From Ancylobacter lacus (GTDB taxonomy: Bacteria; Pseudomonadota; Alphaproteobacteria; Rhizobiales; Xanthobacteraceae), in assembly GCF_018390635.1 (NCBI RefSeq), contig NZ_JAHBGE010000072.1, forward strand, positions 62,001 to 126,000: a stretch of DNA of 64,000 nucleotides, in the 5' to 3' direction. Position numbers and translations under genes: made by a program. Below, in pieces: positions 1-8,957 of this stretch. The notes under the pieces were generated by a model. It did not search any database. It saw nothing but the letters and a program-made list of their open reading frames with translations, and was not told the origin of the DNA. Every line of letters begins with the position of its first letter. The stretch's first letter is position 1.

Positions 1-495
1 CACGTTGGTGATCAGCTCGTCATAGAGCGCCTGCCCGCCGCCATAGCGCACCCAGCCCAGCAGCTCATCGGCATCCCAGCCGAAGGCCGGTGCGGTGCCG
101 AACAGCGAGAAGGCCTTGTTCTTGCCGTACCAATAGGCGGCGACGCCGTGGCCGCCGTCGAGAATGCCGGCGGAGACCGCGTCCGCCATCTGGAAGGCCG
201 GCACCACCGAGCCGGCGGCGAGCAGTTCCAGCTCCACCCGGCCGCCGGTCATGGTGTTGACGCGCTTGACATAGTCGCCGGCGAATTCGTGGAAGATGTC
301 CTTGTTCGGCCAGGTCGACTGGAACTTCAGCCGGATGGGCGCCTGGGCGTGGACGGCGGGGGCCGCGAGGGCGGCGCCGGCGGCGCCGGCCGCCACGGTG
401 GCGATGAAGCGGCGGCGGCTGGCGGCACCTTCAGCGCGGACGGGCACTTCGTTCTGCGCGCGCACGGGCGCGTCGTTCCCTGACGTGTCGGTCAT
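1..495 (-). CDS. TRAP transporter substrate-binding protein (DctP family), 3' part missing
   Basis: Periplasmic solute-receptor subunit of a TRAP-type carboxylate transporter; only the first 165 codons lie in the window and the frame runs off the left edge. The start at 495 is preceded by GAGGAGA at good spacing. Residues 27-30 (RRRF) followed by a hydrophobic Ala/Gly-rich stretch ending near AVHAQA (about residue 51) look like a twin-arginine signal peptide. The mature part opens with IRLKFQSTWPNKD and continues with VNTMTGGRVELELLAAGS, the usual beginning of DctP/YiaO-type receptors. The ligand cannot be told from this fragment, and the DctQ/DctM membrane subunits must lie outside the window if present. 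Confidence 0.85.
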   Translation of the reverse strand, partial: MTDTSGNDAPVRAQNEVPVRAEGAASRRRFIATVAAGAAGAALAAPAVHAQAPIRLKFQSTWPNKDIFHEFAGDYVKRVNTMTGGRVELELLAAGSVVPAFQMADAVSAGILDGGHGVAAYWYGKNKAFSLFGTAPAFGWDADELLGWVRYGGGQALYDELITNV

Positions 496-656
496 GGGGG
501 CGTCTCCTCTGGCGTTTCCTCGTGCGGTGCGTTGCCCGCCTCGATCCGGCGCTTGTGCGCCTGAACCTTGGGGAAAGAGACGATGCCGCTTCGGCAGGTG
601 CAAGCGAAAAGCTTGGTATTCCAGAAAAAGACGACTGAACTAAAGTAGAAATGCTT

Positions 657-671
657 TTGACTCTACGTCAA
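657..671. promoter_or_regulatory. Inverted repeat TTGAC-N5-GTCAA in the divergent intergenic region
   Basis: A perfect 5-bp inverted repeat with a 5-bp spacer lies in a locally AT-richer stretch between the divergent TRAP receptor and phytase-like genes. It could be a repressor operator, or the left arm could be a -35 element reading rightward. No assignment to a regulator is possible from sequence alone. Confidence 0.3.
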
Positions 672-766
672 TATTCATGACCCTTCGCCCGGCTTCCGCA
701 GGTGTCATCCCGTCGTCATCGAACCGCGCTGGAACTGCCCCGACGATTCAGCTCAAGGGATGATCC

Positions 767-2980
767 ATGCGCGCTTCTCTCCTCTCCGGCATCTCGCTCG
801 CTGTACTGATGGCCGCCACGGCCCATGCGCAGTCGCCGGCGCCGGTGTTCAACCGGGTGTCCAGCTTCCTCGTGATCGACAACCTGCCGCCCGGCGCCGA
901 TGCCTCCAAGCCCACCTCGGCCGAGATCATCAAGGCGACCGCCGACGGCAACACGCTGGTCTACACCGACAGCCCGGGTGAGCGGCTCGGCCTCGTCGAC
1001 ATCACCGATCCCGCGGCGCCCAGGGCCGGCGGCGTGGTGGCGCTGGGCGGCGAGCCGACCTCCACCGTCGTGGTCGGCGGCCGGGCCTTTGTCGGCGTCG
1101 TCACCTCGAAGTCGAAGGCGGAGCCCTCCGGCTTCCTCGCCACGGTGGACCTCGCCGGCCGCAAGATCGAGATGAGCTGCGATCTCGGCGGCCAGCCGGA
1201 TTCGCTGGCGGTGAGCCCGGACGGCAGCTTCCTCGCCATCGCCATCGAGAACGAGCGCGACGAGGAGATCAATGACGGCGCGCTGCCCCAGCTTCCCGGC
1301 GGCAATCTCACCGTCTTGCCGCTGAAGGACGGCGTGGCCGACTGCGCGGCGAAGAAGGTCGTCGACCTTACCGGCCTCGCCGCCATCGCCCCGGAGGACC
1401 CGGAGCCGGAGTTCGTCGACATCAACGCCCGGAACCAGGCGGTGGTGACGCTGCAGGAGAACAACCACATCGTTCTGGTCGACCTGCCCACCGGCAAGGT
1501 CACGGCGCATTTCCCCACCGGCACGGTGACGCTCGAGAATGTCGACACCAAGAAGGATGGGGTGATCGACCTCACCGGCACCCTGAAGGACGTGCCGCGC
1601 GAGCCGGACGCGGTGCACTGGATCGACGACAACCGCTTCGTCACCGCCGACGAAGGCGACTGGAAGGGCGGCACCCGAGGCTTCACCGTCTACGACACGA
1701 CCGGCAAGGTGCTGTTCGAGAGCGGTCCGGCGCCGGAATATCTCGCGGTGCGGGCCGGCCATTATCCCGAGAAGCGCAACAAGAAGGGCATCGAGATGGA
1801 GGGCGCCGAGGTCGCGACCTTCGGCGACGAGCGCCTGATCTTCGTCGGGGCCGAACGCGCCTCGCTGGTCTTCGTCTATCGCGACCGCGGCCCGGACGCG
1901 GCGCCGGAATTCCTGCAGATGCTGCCCGGCGGCATCGGCCCGGAGGGGCTGCTCGCCATTCCCTCGCGCCAGCTCTTCGTGACCGCGAGCGAGACCGACC
2001 GCCGCGAGGATGGCGGCATCGGCTCGGTCGTCACCCTCTTCCAGCGCGCGCCCGGCGTGGCGGCCTATCCCACCATCACCGCGCAGGACGGGCCGGACGG
2101 CAAGCCGATCTGGTGGGGCGCGCTCTCCGGCCTCGCGGCCGACGCGTCGAAGCCCGGCACGCTCTACGCCGTGACCGACAGCTTCTACGCGCAGGCCCGC
2201 ATCCTCACGGTGGACGCCGCGCAGAAGCCGGCCACCATCACCGCGGCGACGCTCGTCACCCGCGGGGGACAGCCGGCGAAGGGGCTGGATCTGGAAGGCA
2301 TTGCGGTGCGCCCGGCGGGCGGTTTCTGGGTGGTTTCCGAGGGTAACCCGGAGAAGAAGGAGAACCCGACCCAGAACCTGCTGCTCCGCCTCTCCGGGAC
2401 CGGCGCCATCGAGGAAGAGATCGCCCTGCCGGAAGCGCTCGCCGCGCAGGCGACCCGCTTCGGCTTCGAGGGCGTGACCGTGGTCGGCTCCGGCGCCGGG
2501 GAGACGGTGTGGATCGCGGTGCAGCGGCCGTGGAAGGACGATCCGAAGGATCAGGCCCGGCTGCTCGCCTACACCCCGGCGACCAAGAGCTGGGGCTATG
2601 TGCGCTACCCCCTCGATCCCGCCGCCAGGGGCTGGGTCGGGCTTTCGGAGGTCTCCGCGGTCAATGGCGGGCTCCTCCTCATCGAGCGCGACAACCAGAT
2701 CGGCCCGGACGCCAAGGTGAAGAAGCTCACCTATGTCTCGCTCGCCGGTGTCACCCCGGCCCCGCTCGACGCGAAGGACGCCCCGGTGCTGCGCAAGCAG
2801 CTCGCGGTCGACCTCATCGAGGCGCTGAAGACGCCGAAGGGCTATGTGCTGGAGAAGGTGGAAGGCTTCACCCTCGATGGCGCCGGCAATGGCTACATCG
2901 TCACCGACAATGACGGGGTCGATGGCTCGTCCGGGGAAACCCAGTTCATCGGCATCGGCAAGGTCGACGTGAAGATGTGA
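767..2980 (+). CDS. Secreted esterase-like/phytase-like protein
   Basis: A 737-residue exported protein with a Sec signal peptide (residues 1 to about 21, cleavage after AHA). The first half, about 25-380, has repeated strand-turn-strand units resembling a beta-propeller (for example PDSLAVSPDGSFLAIA). The second half, about 400-735, has the pattern of the 'esterase-like activity of phytase' family: GLDLEGIAV, GGFWVVSEGN and GFEGVTVVG. Members are thought to be secreted phosphoesterases, but the substrate is not settled. The start is supported by AAGGGATG upstream. It converges with the nitrate reductase gene, so it is probably transcribed alone. Family assignment is fairly sure; activity is inferred. 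Confidence 0.8.
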   Translation: MRASLLSGISLAVLMAATAHAQSPAPVFNRVSSFLVIDNLPPGADASKPTSAEIIKATADGNTLVYTDSPGERLGLVDITDPAAPRAGGVVALGGEPTSTVVVGGRAFVGVVTSKSKAEPSGFLATVDLAGRKIEMSCDLGGQPDSLAVSPDGSFLAIAIENERDEEINDGALPQLPGGNLTVLPLKDGVADCAAKKVVDLTGLAAIAPEDPEPEFVDINARNQAVVTLQENNHIVLVDLPTGKVTAHFPTGTVTLENVDTKKDGVIDLTGTLKDVPREPDAVHWIDDNRFVTADEGDWKGGTRGFTVYDTTGKVLFESGPAPEYLAVRAGHYPEKRNKKGIEMEGAEVATFGDERLIFVGAERASLVFVYRDRGPDAAPEFLQMLPGGIGPEGLLAIPSRQLFVTASETDRREDGGIGSVVTLFQRAPGVAAYPTITAQDGPDGKPIWWGALSGLAADASKPGTLYAVTDSFYAQARILTVDAAQKPATITAATLVTRGGQPAKGLDLEGIAVRPAGGFWVVSEGNPEKKENPTQNLLLRLSGTGAIEEEIALPEALAAQATRFGFEGVTVVGSGAGETVWIAVQRPWKDDPKDQARLLAYTPATKSWGYVRYPLDPAARGWVGLSEVSAVNGGLLLIERDNQIGPDAKVKKLTYVSLAGVTPAPLDAKDAPVLRKQLAVDLIEALKTPKGYVLEKVEGFTLDGAGNGYIVTDNDGVDGSSGETQFIGIGKVDVKM

Positions 2981-2981
2981 G

Positions 2982-3023
2982 GGCGGACGTCCGCCAAAGG
3001 CCGCGGAAGCCGGCGCTTCCGCG
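2982..3023. terminator. Two hairpins between convergent genes
   Basis: A 14-bp perfect palindrome GGCGGAC/GTCCGCC (2982-2995) is followed by a 9-bp stem CGCGGAAGC with loop CGGC and GCTTCCGCG (3002-3023). They fill the gap between the convergent phytase-like and nitrate reductase genes. No T-run follows on either strand, so intrinsic termination is only a guess. Confidence 0.35.
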
Positions 3024-3048
3024 CGTCTGATGGGGGCGCCGCGCCGGT

Positions 3049-5823
3049 TCAGGGCGCGGCGGCCGCCGGCCGCAGCAGGCGGCACAGTTCCGGCCGGCAT
3101 GAGCCGCAGGCGGTGCCGGCCTTGAGCCTTTCGCCGAGGGTGGCAAGGTCCACTCCCGGCTCCGCCGCCACCAGCCGCTCGAGGGCATGGCGGCCAACCC
3201 CGAAACAGGCGCAGACCTGCGGGCCCGGGCTCCCGGCCGCGTCCACGCCCCGCAGAAGCGCGCGCCGCGCTTCGGGCGCCACATTCGCCTGTTCCAGCAG
3301 GTGCTTGACCGCATCGAGCCGCGGCGGCGCCACCGCCGGCCCGATGAAGAGCGCCGCCGCGACCCGGCCGTCGGCATCGAAGCGCGCGGCGCGGTAGAGC
3401 CCGGCCGGCCCGTCGTCATGCTCCACCGCCGTTCCGGAAGCGCCGGCCTGCCGCCACGCCTCTTCCCGCCAGAGCGCCTGTCGCCATGCGGTGGCGTCGC
3501 GGGCATCGGCGAAGAGGCGGGCATGGCCGCCCGCCACCGCGACATCCGCCCACCACGCCGCCGACCATGGCGCCGCGTCCCGTACCGGTGCGGCCCCCCG
3601 CACCAGCAGGATGCCGCGTGTGGCGGCATCCACACGCTCCGCCCGCACCGGGGCGCCCTTCGACTCCGGCTGACCGGAGACGGGATCGACCTCCGCGCCG
3701 ATCAGGGCATTGACCCGGGCGCCCGAGGCGGTGGTGTCGGACCAGTGGATCGGGGCGAACAGGGTGCCGGGCGGCTGGTCCGCCGAGAGCTGCGCCAGCA
3801 GCGTCGCCGCCCCATGAGGCGAGGACAGCCGCACCAGATCGCCCGCGCCGATCCCGCGCCGCGCGGCGTCGGCCGGGTTCATCGCGACAAAGGGCGCCGG
3901 AGCATGGCCGCCGAGCCGCGGGCTGAGGCCGGTGCGGGTCATGGTGTGCCACTGGTCGCGGGTGCGGCCGGTGAGGAGCACCAGGGGGAAGGCGGGGCTC
4001 GCCGGCTGCGCCAGCGCCGGCGCCTCCGGCGCGACGAAGCGGGCGCGGCGGTCCGGCGTGAAGAACCCGCCCTCGGCGAAAAAACGTGTCTCGCCCGTCG
4101 TTTCGCCGGCGCGTACCGGCCATTGCACCGGCGCCAGCGCGTCGTAGGCGGCCGTGTCCACCGTTGCCAGCGCGCCGAGGTCGAAATCCCGGGTGCCGTC
4201 ATTCTCGAAGGCGGAGAGGCCGGCATGCTCGCGGAACACCGCGGCCGGGCCGTCCCAGCCGAAGGCGCCGGCGAAGCCGAGCCGCCGCGCCTCACCCGGC
4301 GGCGGCAGGAAGGGCCGCTGGCGGGAGATGCGGCGCTCGGAATTCGTCACCGTGCCGTCCTTTTCGCCCCAGCCCAGCGCCGGCAGCGCGACATGGGGCT
4401 GGCAGGCGAGGGTATCGCTGGCGAGCACATTGTCGGAGATGGCGAGAAAATCGAGCTGGGCCAGTGCCTTGCGCTGTCGGTCCGCCTCCGGCAGGCTCAC
4501 CGCCGGGTTGGTGCCCATCACCCACAGCGCGCGGATGCGGCGCTCCGCGATCGCCTCGAACAGCGCGACCGCCTTCAGCCCCTCCCGCGTCGCCATGCGC
4601 GGGGCGCGCCAGTAGCGGCCCACCCGGTCGATCGCCTCGGGCGTGAAAACCATGTGCGCGGCCAACTGGTTGGCGAGGCCGCCGACCTCTCGCCCGCCCA
4701 TCGCGTTGGGCTGGCCGGTGAGGGAGAACGGGCCCATGCCGGGCCGCCCGATCCGTCCGGTGGCGAGGTGGCAGTTGATGATGGCGTTGACCTTGTCGGT
4801 GCCCTGCGCCGACTGGTTCACCCCCTGCGAAAAGGCGGTGACGACCCGCTCCGTTTCGGCGAACAGCCGGTAGAAGGCGGCGAGGTCGGCCGCCGGCACG
4901 CCGCTGGCCCGGGCGGCGGCGTCGATATCCGGCGCCAGCGCCCGGGCACGGGCCAGCGCGGCCTCGAAGCCGCTGGTGTGGGCGGCGATATAGGCGGTGT
5001 CGAGCCGGCCGGCCTCGGCGAGGAAGGCGAGCAGGCCGGCAAAAATGATCGTGTCTTTTCCGGGGTTTAGGTGGAGGGCGAGGTCGGCCTCCGACGCCGT
5101 GGCGGTGTGGCGGGGGTCGATCACCACCAGCCTTGTGCCGCGCGCCGCCCGCGCCGCTTCCAGCCGCCGGAACAGCACCGGGTGGCACCAGGCGGCGTTG
5201 GAGCCGACCAGCACGACGAGATCGGCGAGATCGAGATCGGCATACACCCCCGGCACGGTGTCGGAGCCGAAGGCGCGGCGGTGTCCCGATACGGTGGAGG
5301 CCATGCACAGCCGCGAATTGGTGTCGACATTGGCGGTGCCGAGGAAGCCCTTGGCGAGCTTGTTGGCGGCGTAATAATCTTCCGTCAGCAACTGGCCCGA
5401 GAGATAAAACGAAACGGAATCAGGGCCATGGCGCTCGATGGCGGTGCGGAAGCCCTCCGCCACCCGCCCGAGCGCGTCGTCCCAGGAGACGCGGCGCAGC
5501 GGCCCGGCGCCCTGCCGCATCATCGGGTGCAGAAGCCGGGTGCCGAGGCCCAGCGTCTCGCCCAGAGCGGCGCCTTTCGAGCAGAGTTTTCCGTGGTTCG
5601 CGGGGTGCGCGGGGTCGCCCGCGATGGTCGCGCCGCCCCGCCCGTCCGGCCGCGCCAGCAGCCCGCAGCCGACCCCGCAATAGGGGCAGGCGGTGTGCAC
5701 CACGCTGCGTACCGGAGCCCGCCCCGCGCGCGGTGCGGTCGGTGCGGTGGGGTGGACGATGGGACCGATCGGGTCGGCCTCGCCGTCCACGCCGTTCCCG
5801 CCCGGCGTTTCGCCCATCACCAT
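3049..5823 (-). CDS. nasA: Assimilatory nitrate reductase catalytic subunit (molybdopterin oxidoreductase)
   Basis: A cytoplasmic enzyme of 924 residues that reduces nitrate to nitrite using a Mo-bisMGD cofactor. Cys46, Cys49, Cys53 and Cys81 form the N-terminal 4Fe-4S motif (TACPYCGVGCG ... GKLCSKG). The molybdopterin domains follow, with SFYLSGQLLTEDYYAANKLAKG and GMGPFSLTGQPNAMGGREVGG regions split across about 130-400. The C-terminus carries a BFD-like 2Fe-2S module (CACFGVGRH ... GTACGSCRPELCRLL), as in NasA proteins that take electrons through an extra cluster. The first 40 residues are longer than usual; GTG codons at residues 41-42 are alternative starts. No nirBD or nitrate transporter gene is adjacent. 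Confidence 0.9.
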   Translation of the reverse strand: MVMGETPGGNGVDGEADPIGPIVHPTAPTAPRAGRAPVRSVVHTACPYCGVGCGLLARPDGRGGATIAGDPAHPANHGKLCSKGAALGETLGLGTRLLHPMMRQGAGPLRRVSWDDALGRVAEGFRTAIERHGPDSVSFYLSGQLLTEDYYAANKLAKGFLGTANVDTNSRLCMASTVSGHRRAFGSDTVPGVYADLDLADLVVLVGSNAAWCHPVLFRRLEAARAARGTRLVVIDPRHTATASEADLALHLNPGKDTIIFAGLLAFLAEAGRLDTAYIAAHTSGFEAALARARALAPDIDAAARASGVPAADLAAFYRLFAETERVVTAFSQGVNQSAQGTDKVNAIINCHLATGRIGRPGMGPFSLTGQPNAMGGREVGGLANQLAAHMVFTPEAIDRVGRYWRAPRMATREGLKAVALFEAIAERRIRALWVMGTNPAVSLPEADRQRKALAQLDFLAISDNVLASDTLACQPHVALPALGWGEKDGTVTNSERRISRQRPFLPPPGEARRLGFAGAFGWDGPAAVFREHAGLSAFENDGTRDFDLGALATVDTAAYDALAPVQWPVRAGETTGETRFFAEGGFFTPDRRARFVAPEAPALAQPASPAFPLVLLTGRTRDQWHTMTRTGLSPRLGGHAPAPFVAMNPADAARRGIGAGDLVRLSSPHGAATLLAQLSADQPPGTLFAPIHWSDTTASGARVNALIGAEVDPVSGQPESKGAPVRAERVDAATRGILLVRGAAPVRDAAPWSAAWWADVAVAGGHARLFADARDATAWRQALWREEAWRQAGASGTAVEHDDGPAGLYRAARFDADGRVAAALFIGPAVAPPRLDAVKHLLEQANVAPEARRALLRGVDAAGSPGPQVCACFGVGRHALERLVAAEPGVDLATLGERLKAGTACGSCRPELCRLLRPAAAAP

Positions 5824-6024
5824 CGCTTCGACGTCCGCCCGCCACGCCCGGAATCCGCGCCGGCAGCATAGCCCGACACCACCGCGCCGTCATGCCGGCG
5901 GGGCCCGTCGGGGCCGGCGGCGGGGACCTTCAGGGAAGGGGGGCGGCAGCGGATGACGTTGGAGCGGGCGGCCCGGCCATCGCCGGCCGCCGGCCCCGCG
6001 CACGGGCGCGCGGGACCTTCTGCG

Positions 6025-7755
6025 TCAGGCACCGCGGCGGCCCTGTTTCAGCGTGCGCAGGGTGAAGACATAGACCGGCAGCCCCGACACCAGCACCAGC
6101 AGCGCGGCATAGGGCGCGGCGGCGGCATAGGAGCCGTCATTGGTGTAGGACCACACCTCGGTGGCCAGCGTCGAGACGCCGGAGGGGGCGAGCAGCAGCG
6201 TCGCCGTCAGCTCCCGCATCAGCTCCAGCACGATCAGCGCCATACCGGCGCCGAGCCCCGGCGCCAATGCCGGCAGCGTCACCGCGGCGAAGGCGGCGAG
6301 CGGTCCCCGGCCGAGCGTGCGGGCCGCCTGCTCCAGCTCCGCCGGCACCAGCTCGGCGGTGGCGCGCAGGGCGGACTGCGCCAGCGGCAGGAACAGGATG
6401 GCGTAGGCGACGAAGACCAGCGCCGTGGTCTGGTAGAGCGCCGGCACCAGCCGGATGGCGCCGAAGATCAGCGCCAGCGCCACCACCAGCCCCGGCAGGC
6501 CGTGCACGACATAGGGCAGCCGCTCCAGCAGCGGGGCGAAGCGGGTGCCGAAGCGGGTCGCCAGCAGCACCAGCGGCAGCGCCAGCAGCGTCGTCAGCGC
6601 CGCCCCGCCGAGCGAGAGCTGCAGCGAGCCGGCGATCGCCCGCAGCAGCCCGGCCGCGCCGGCGCCGGCCGAGAGCCCCACCGTCAGCCAGTAGCCGAGC
6701 ATGCCGAGCGGCACCCCCAGCGCGGCGGCGGCCAGCAGCGCGAGGCCGAGCTGGGCGGGAAGCTGGACCCGGCCGAGCGGCAGCAGCGGCGGCTCGCGCC
6801 GGCTGCGGCGGTCGGCCCGGGCGAGGCGCTGGTCGCGCCGCACCCACGCCTCGCCGAACGCCACCGGCAGGCACAGCGCCATCAGCACGCCGGAGAGCAG
6901 GGCGGCGTTGGCGCTGTTGAACTGAAGCTCGTACTCCTGGAAGATCGCGGTGGTGAAGGTCTGCACCCGCAGCAGCGACAGCGCGCCGAATTCCGCCAGC
7001 ATGTGCGACATCACCAGCAGCCCGCCGGCGGCGAGCGCGGGGCGGATCTGCGGCAGCACCACCCGGCGCAGGGCGCGCGGCGCGGTCTCGCCCAGCGAGC
7101 GGGCGGCGTCCTCCAGCCGGGTGTCCATGCGCCGCAGCGCGGCGGCGGCGGGCAGGTAGATCAGCGGGAAATGCGACAGGGTGAGGATCAGGATCGCCCC
7201 GCCGAGGCCCTGGAAGGACGGGCCGAGCGAGGCCCAGGCATAGGAGGAGACGAAGGCCGGCACCGCCAGCGGCAGGCACACCAGCGTGCGCCAGAGGCCG
7301 CGCCCCGCCAGCGCGCAGCGCTCGATGAGGAAGGCGCAGGCGGTGCCGATCACGATGGAGAGGCCGGTGACGGCGAGGGCCAGCGCCAGCGTGTTGGCCA
7401 GCAGCTCGGCGCTGCGCGGGCGCAGCAGCAGGGCGAGCGCGGCGGCAAGCCCCGCCTCCCAGCCCCGCGCCAGCACGTAGAGAATGGGCAGGGCGACGAG
7501 GAACACCGGCACCGCCGCCGCCGCCAGCAGCCAGAACGGCGCCCGCCCGCGCCCGCCCCGCCGCGATCGGCCGGCGGCCGGCAGGGTTTTCGCGTCTCCG
7601 GCGGTCACATCCCCGGCCGCCGCGTCGCCGGCCACGGCGAGGCGGAGCGGCAGGTCCGCCATGCCCGGCTCCTCCCGGCCCAGCAGCGCGCCTCGGGCGC
7701 GCGGCTCCTCCGGGGGGCGCACGTCGTCTGCGCGAAGCTCGGGCGCGAGGCTCAT
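6025..7755 (-). CDS. fbpB: Ferric iron ABC transporter permease (FbpB/AfuB type)
   Basis: A 576-residue inner-membrane protein built from two fused permease halves of about six helices each. EAA-type cytoplasmic loops are visible near residues 225 (ARSLGETAPRALRRVVLPQ) and 490 (ARTLGRGPLAAFAAVTLPA), the sites that contact the ATPase. This double-permease layout is typical of the Fbp/Sfu/Afu ferric iron importers. It starts 31 bp after the binding-protein gene, so the two form an operon. A dedicated ATPase gene (fbpC) is not found on either side; the next gene downstream is nasA. The ATPase may be encoded elsewhere. Confidence 0.87.
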   Translation of the reverse strand: MSLAPELRADDVRPPEEPRARGALLGREEPGMADLPLRLAVAGDAAAGDVTAGDAKTLPAAGRSRRGGRGRAPFWLLAAAAVPVFLVALPILYVLARGWEAGLAAALALLLRPRSAELLANTLALALAVTGLSIVIGTACAFLIERCALAGRGLWRTLVCLPLAVPAFVSSYAWASLGPSFQGLGGAILILTLSHFPLIYLPAAAALRRMDTRLEDAARSLGETAPRALRRVVLPQIRPALAAGGLLVMSHMLAEFGALSLLRVQTFTTAIFQEYELQFNSANAALLSGVLMALCLPVAFGEAWVRRDQRLARADRRSRREPPLLPLGRVQLPAQLGLALLAAAALGVPLGMLGYWLTVGLSAGAGAAGLLRAIAGSLQLSLGGAALTTLLALPLVLLATRFGTRFAPLLERLPYVVHGLPGLVVALALIFGAIRLVPALYQTTALVFVAYAILFLPLAQSALRATAELVPAELEQAARTLGRGPLAAFAAVTLPALAPGLGAGMALIVLELMRELTATLLLAPSGVSTLATEVWSYTNDGSYAAAAPYAALLVLVSGLPVYVFTLRTLKQGRRGA

Positions 7756-7786
7756 GGCAACACCGCGCAGGCGGGGCGGGCGGGGC

Positions 7787-8818
7787 TCACGCGAGGCCCG
7801 CCTCGCGCGCCAGCGGGATCGCCTCGGCGGCGTCGCCGAGATCGGCCGGCGTCACCGGCGGCGGGTCCAGCAGGTCGAACGGCTCCAGCGCGTAGGGCGA
7901 GGCGATGCCGGGGCGCAGCGGGTATTCCGCCATGGCGTCGGCGATGATCTTCTGTCCCTCGGCGCTGACGAGAAAGGCGAGGAAGCGCTGGGCCGCCTCC
8001 GGGTTGCGCCCGCTCTTCAGGATGGCGGCGGCGGAGACGGTGATCAGCGCGCCGGGGTCCTGGTGGCGGATGTAGTGCAGCGCCGAGCGCATCTTCGCCG
8101 CGCCCACCTCCTGCGCCACGGTGAACCAGTAGTAGTTGTTGATGAGCGCGCAGGGAATCTCGCCCCGCTCCACCGCCTGCATCGCGCCGATATTGTTGTT
8201 GTAGACCCGGCCGACCTTCTTCATGCCGCGCAGCCAGCCGAGCGTCGCGTCCCGCCCCTTCATCTGCAGCAGCGCCACGATCTGTTCCTGGAAGGCGTCG
8301 CTGGCCGGGGCATAGCCCACCTTGTCGGCCCAGCGGGCGTCGGCGAAGCCGAGCAGGGAGGCGGGCAGCTCCTCCTCCTTCACGAGGTCGCGGTTGAAGG
8401 CGACCACGCGGGCGCGGGCGGTGATGCCGGTCCATTCGCCGGAGGTGGCGACATAGGTGGCGGGAATCTGCGCCAGCGTCTCCGCCGGCAGCTTCGCCAG
8501 CATGCCGCGCTTGGCCAGCGCCGCCACCGGCGGGCTGCCTTCGGAATAGAACACGTCGGCCGGGGAGAGGTCGCCTTCCTCGATGAGCTGGTTGGCGATC
8601 TGCGGGCTGGAGCCGTTGCGCACCAGCACCTCGATGCCCGTCGCCTTGCTGAAGGCGGCGACCACGGCGTCGGTCACCTGGCGGTGCTGGCCGTTGTAGA
8701 GCGTCAGCTCGTCGGCCGAGGCGGCGCGGCCGGCGCGCACGGAGCCACCGGCGAGGGCGGCACCGGCGCCGAGGGCAAGGCCGGTCCGCAGCAGGGAGCG
8801 GCGGTCGATCCGGTACAT
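7787..8818 (-). CDS. fbpA: Ferric iron-binding periplasmic protein (FbpA/AfuA type)
   Basis: The solute receptor of the adjacent iron importer, 343 residues. The N-terminus RRSLLRTGLALGAGAALAGG is a twin-arginine-like signal. The mature domain starts with LTLYNGQHRQVTDAVVAAF and contains FYSEGSPPVAAL near residues 80-90 and LINNYYWFTVAQ near 225; the paired tyrosines there are the classical Fe(III) ligands of this family. It is first in the two-gene operon with the permease. The region just upstream carries several palindromic sequences, consistent with iron-dependent control. Confidence 0.9.
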   Translation of the reverse strand: MYRIDRRSLLRTGLALGAGAALAGGSVRAGRAASADELTLYNGQHRQVTDAVVAAFSKATGIEVLVRNGSSPQIANQLIEEGDLSPADVFYSEGSPPVAALAKRGMLAKLPAETLAQIPATYVATSGEWTGITARARVVAFNRDLVKEEELPASLLGFADARWADKVGYAPASDAFQEQIVALLQMKGRDATLGWLRGMKKVGRVYNNNIGAMQAVERGEIPCALINNYYWFTVAQEVGAAKMRSALHYIRHQDPGALITVSAAAILKSGRNPEAAQRFLAFLVSAEGQKIIADAMAEYPLRPGIASPYALEPFDLLDPPPVTPADLGDAAEAIPLAREAGLA

Positions 8819-8864
8819 TGGAATTACTCTAACCTATTGGTCCAACGTGACTTTTAGCGTCACG
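8818..8864 (-). promoter_or_regulatory. Cluster of palindromes at the fbpA start, possible iron-responsive operator
   Basis: Three overlapping-scale palindromes sit within 47 bp of the fbpA start codon: TTGGAA-N3-CTCTAA (8818-8832, 10 of 12 positions match the TTAGAA-N3-TTCTAA type Irr/ICE motif of Hyphomicrobiales), TTGG-T-CCAA (8837-8845) and CGTGAC-N7-GTCACG (8846-8864). The first overlaps the start codon. Which protein binds is inferred from the iron-transport context only. Confidence 0.4.
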
Positions 8865-8957
8865 CCCTAGCAACGCCCTCCGTCGCCGCTTGTCAACGCT
8901 GCCTTTGCGGAAGCTCGCGCAGCCGTGCGGCCCTGCCGTGCCGCAGCGGGCAGCGCC

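Noticed and set aside
716-3100. A 794-codon frame opposite the phytase-like gene
   Set aside because: Low-complexity Asp/Arg/Gly/Leu composition, and it would overlap a protein with a clear signal peptide.
3187-5070. A 627-codon frame opposite nasA
   Set aside because: Arg/Gly/His-rich, and no family resemblance. The nitrate reductase motifs on the other strand are complete.
5953-7947. A 664-codon frame opposite the iron permease
   Set aside because: Composed mainly of Gln, Arg, Gly and His; this is an antisense reading of the permease gene.
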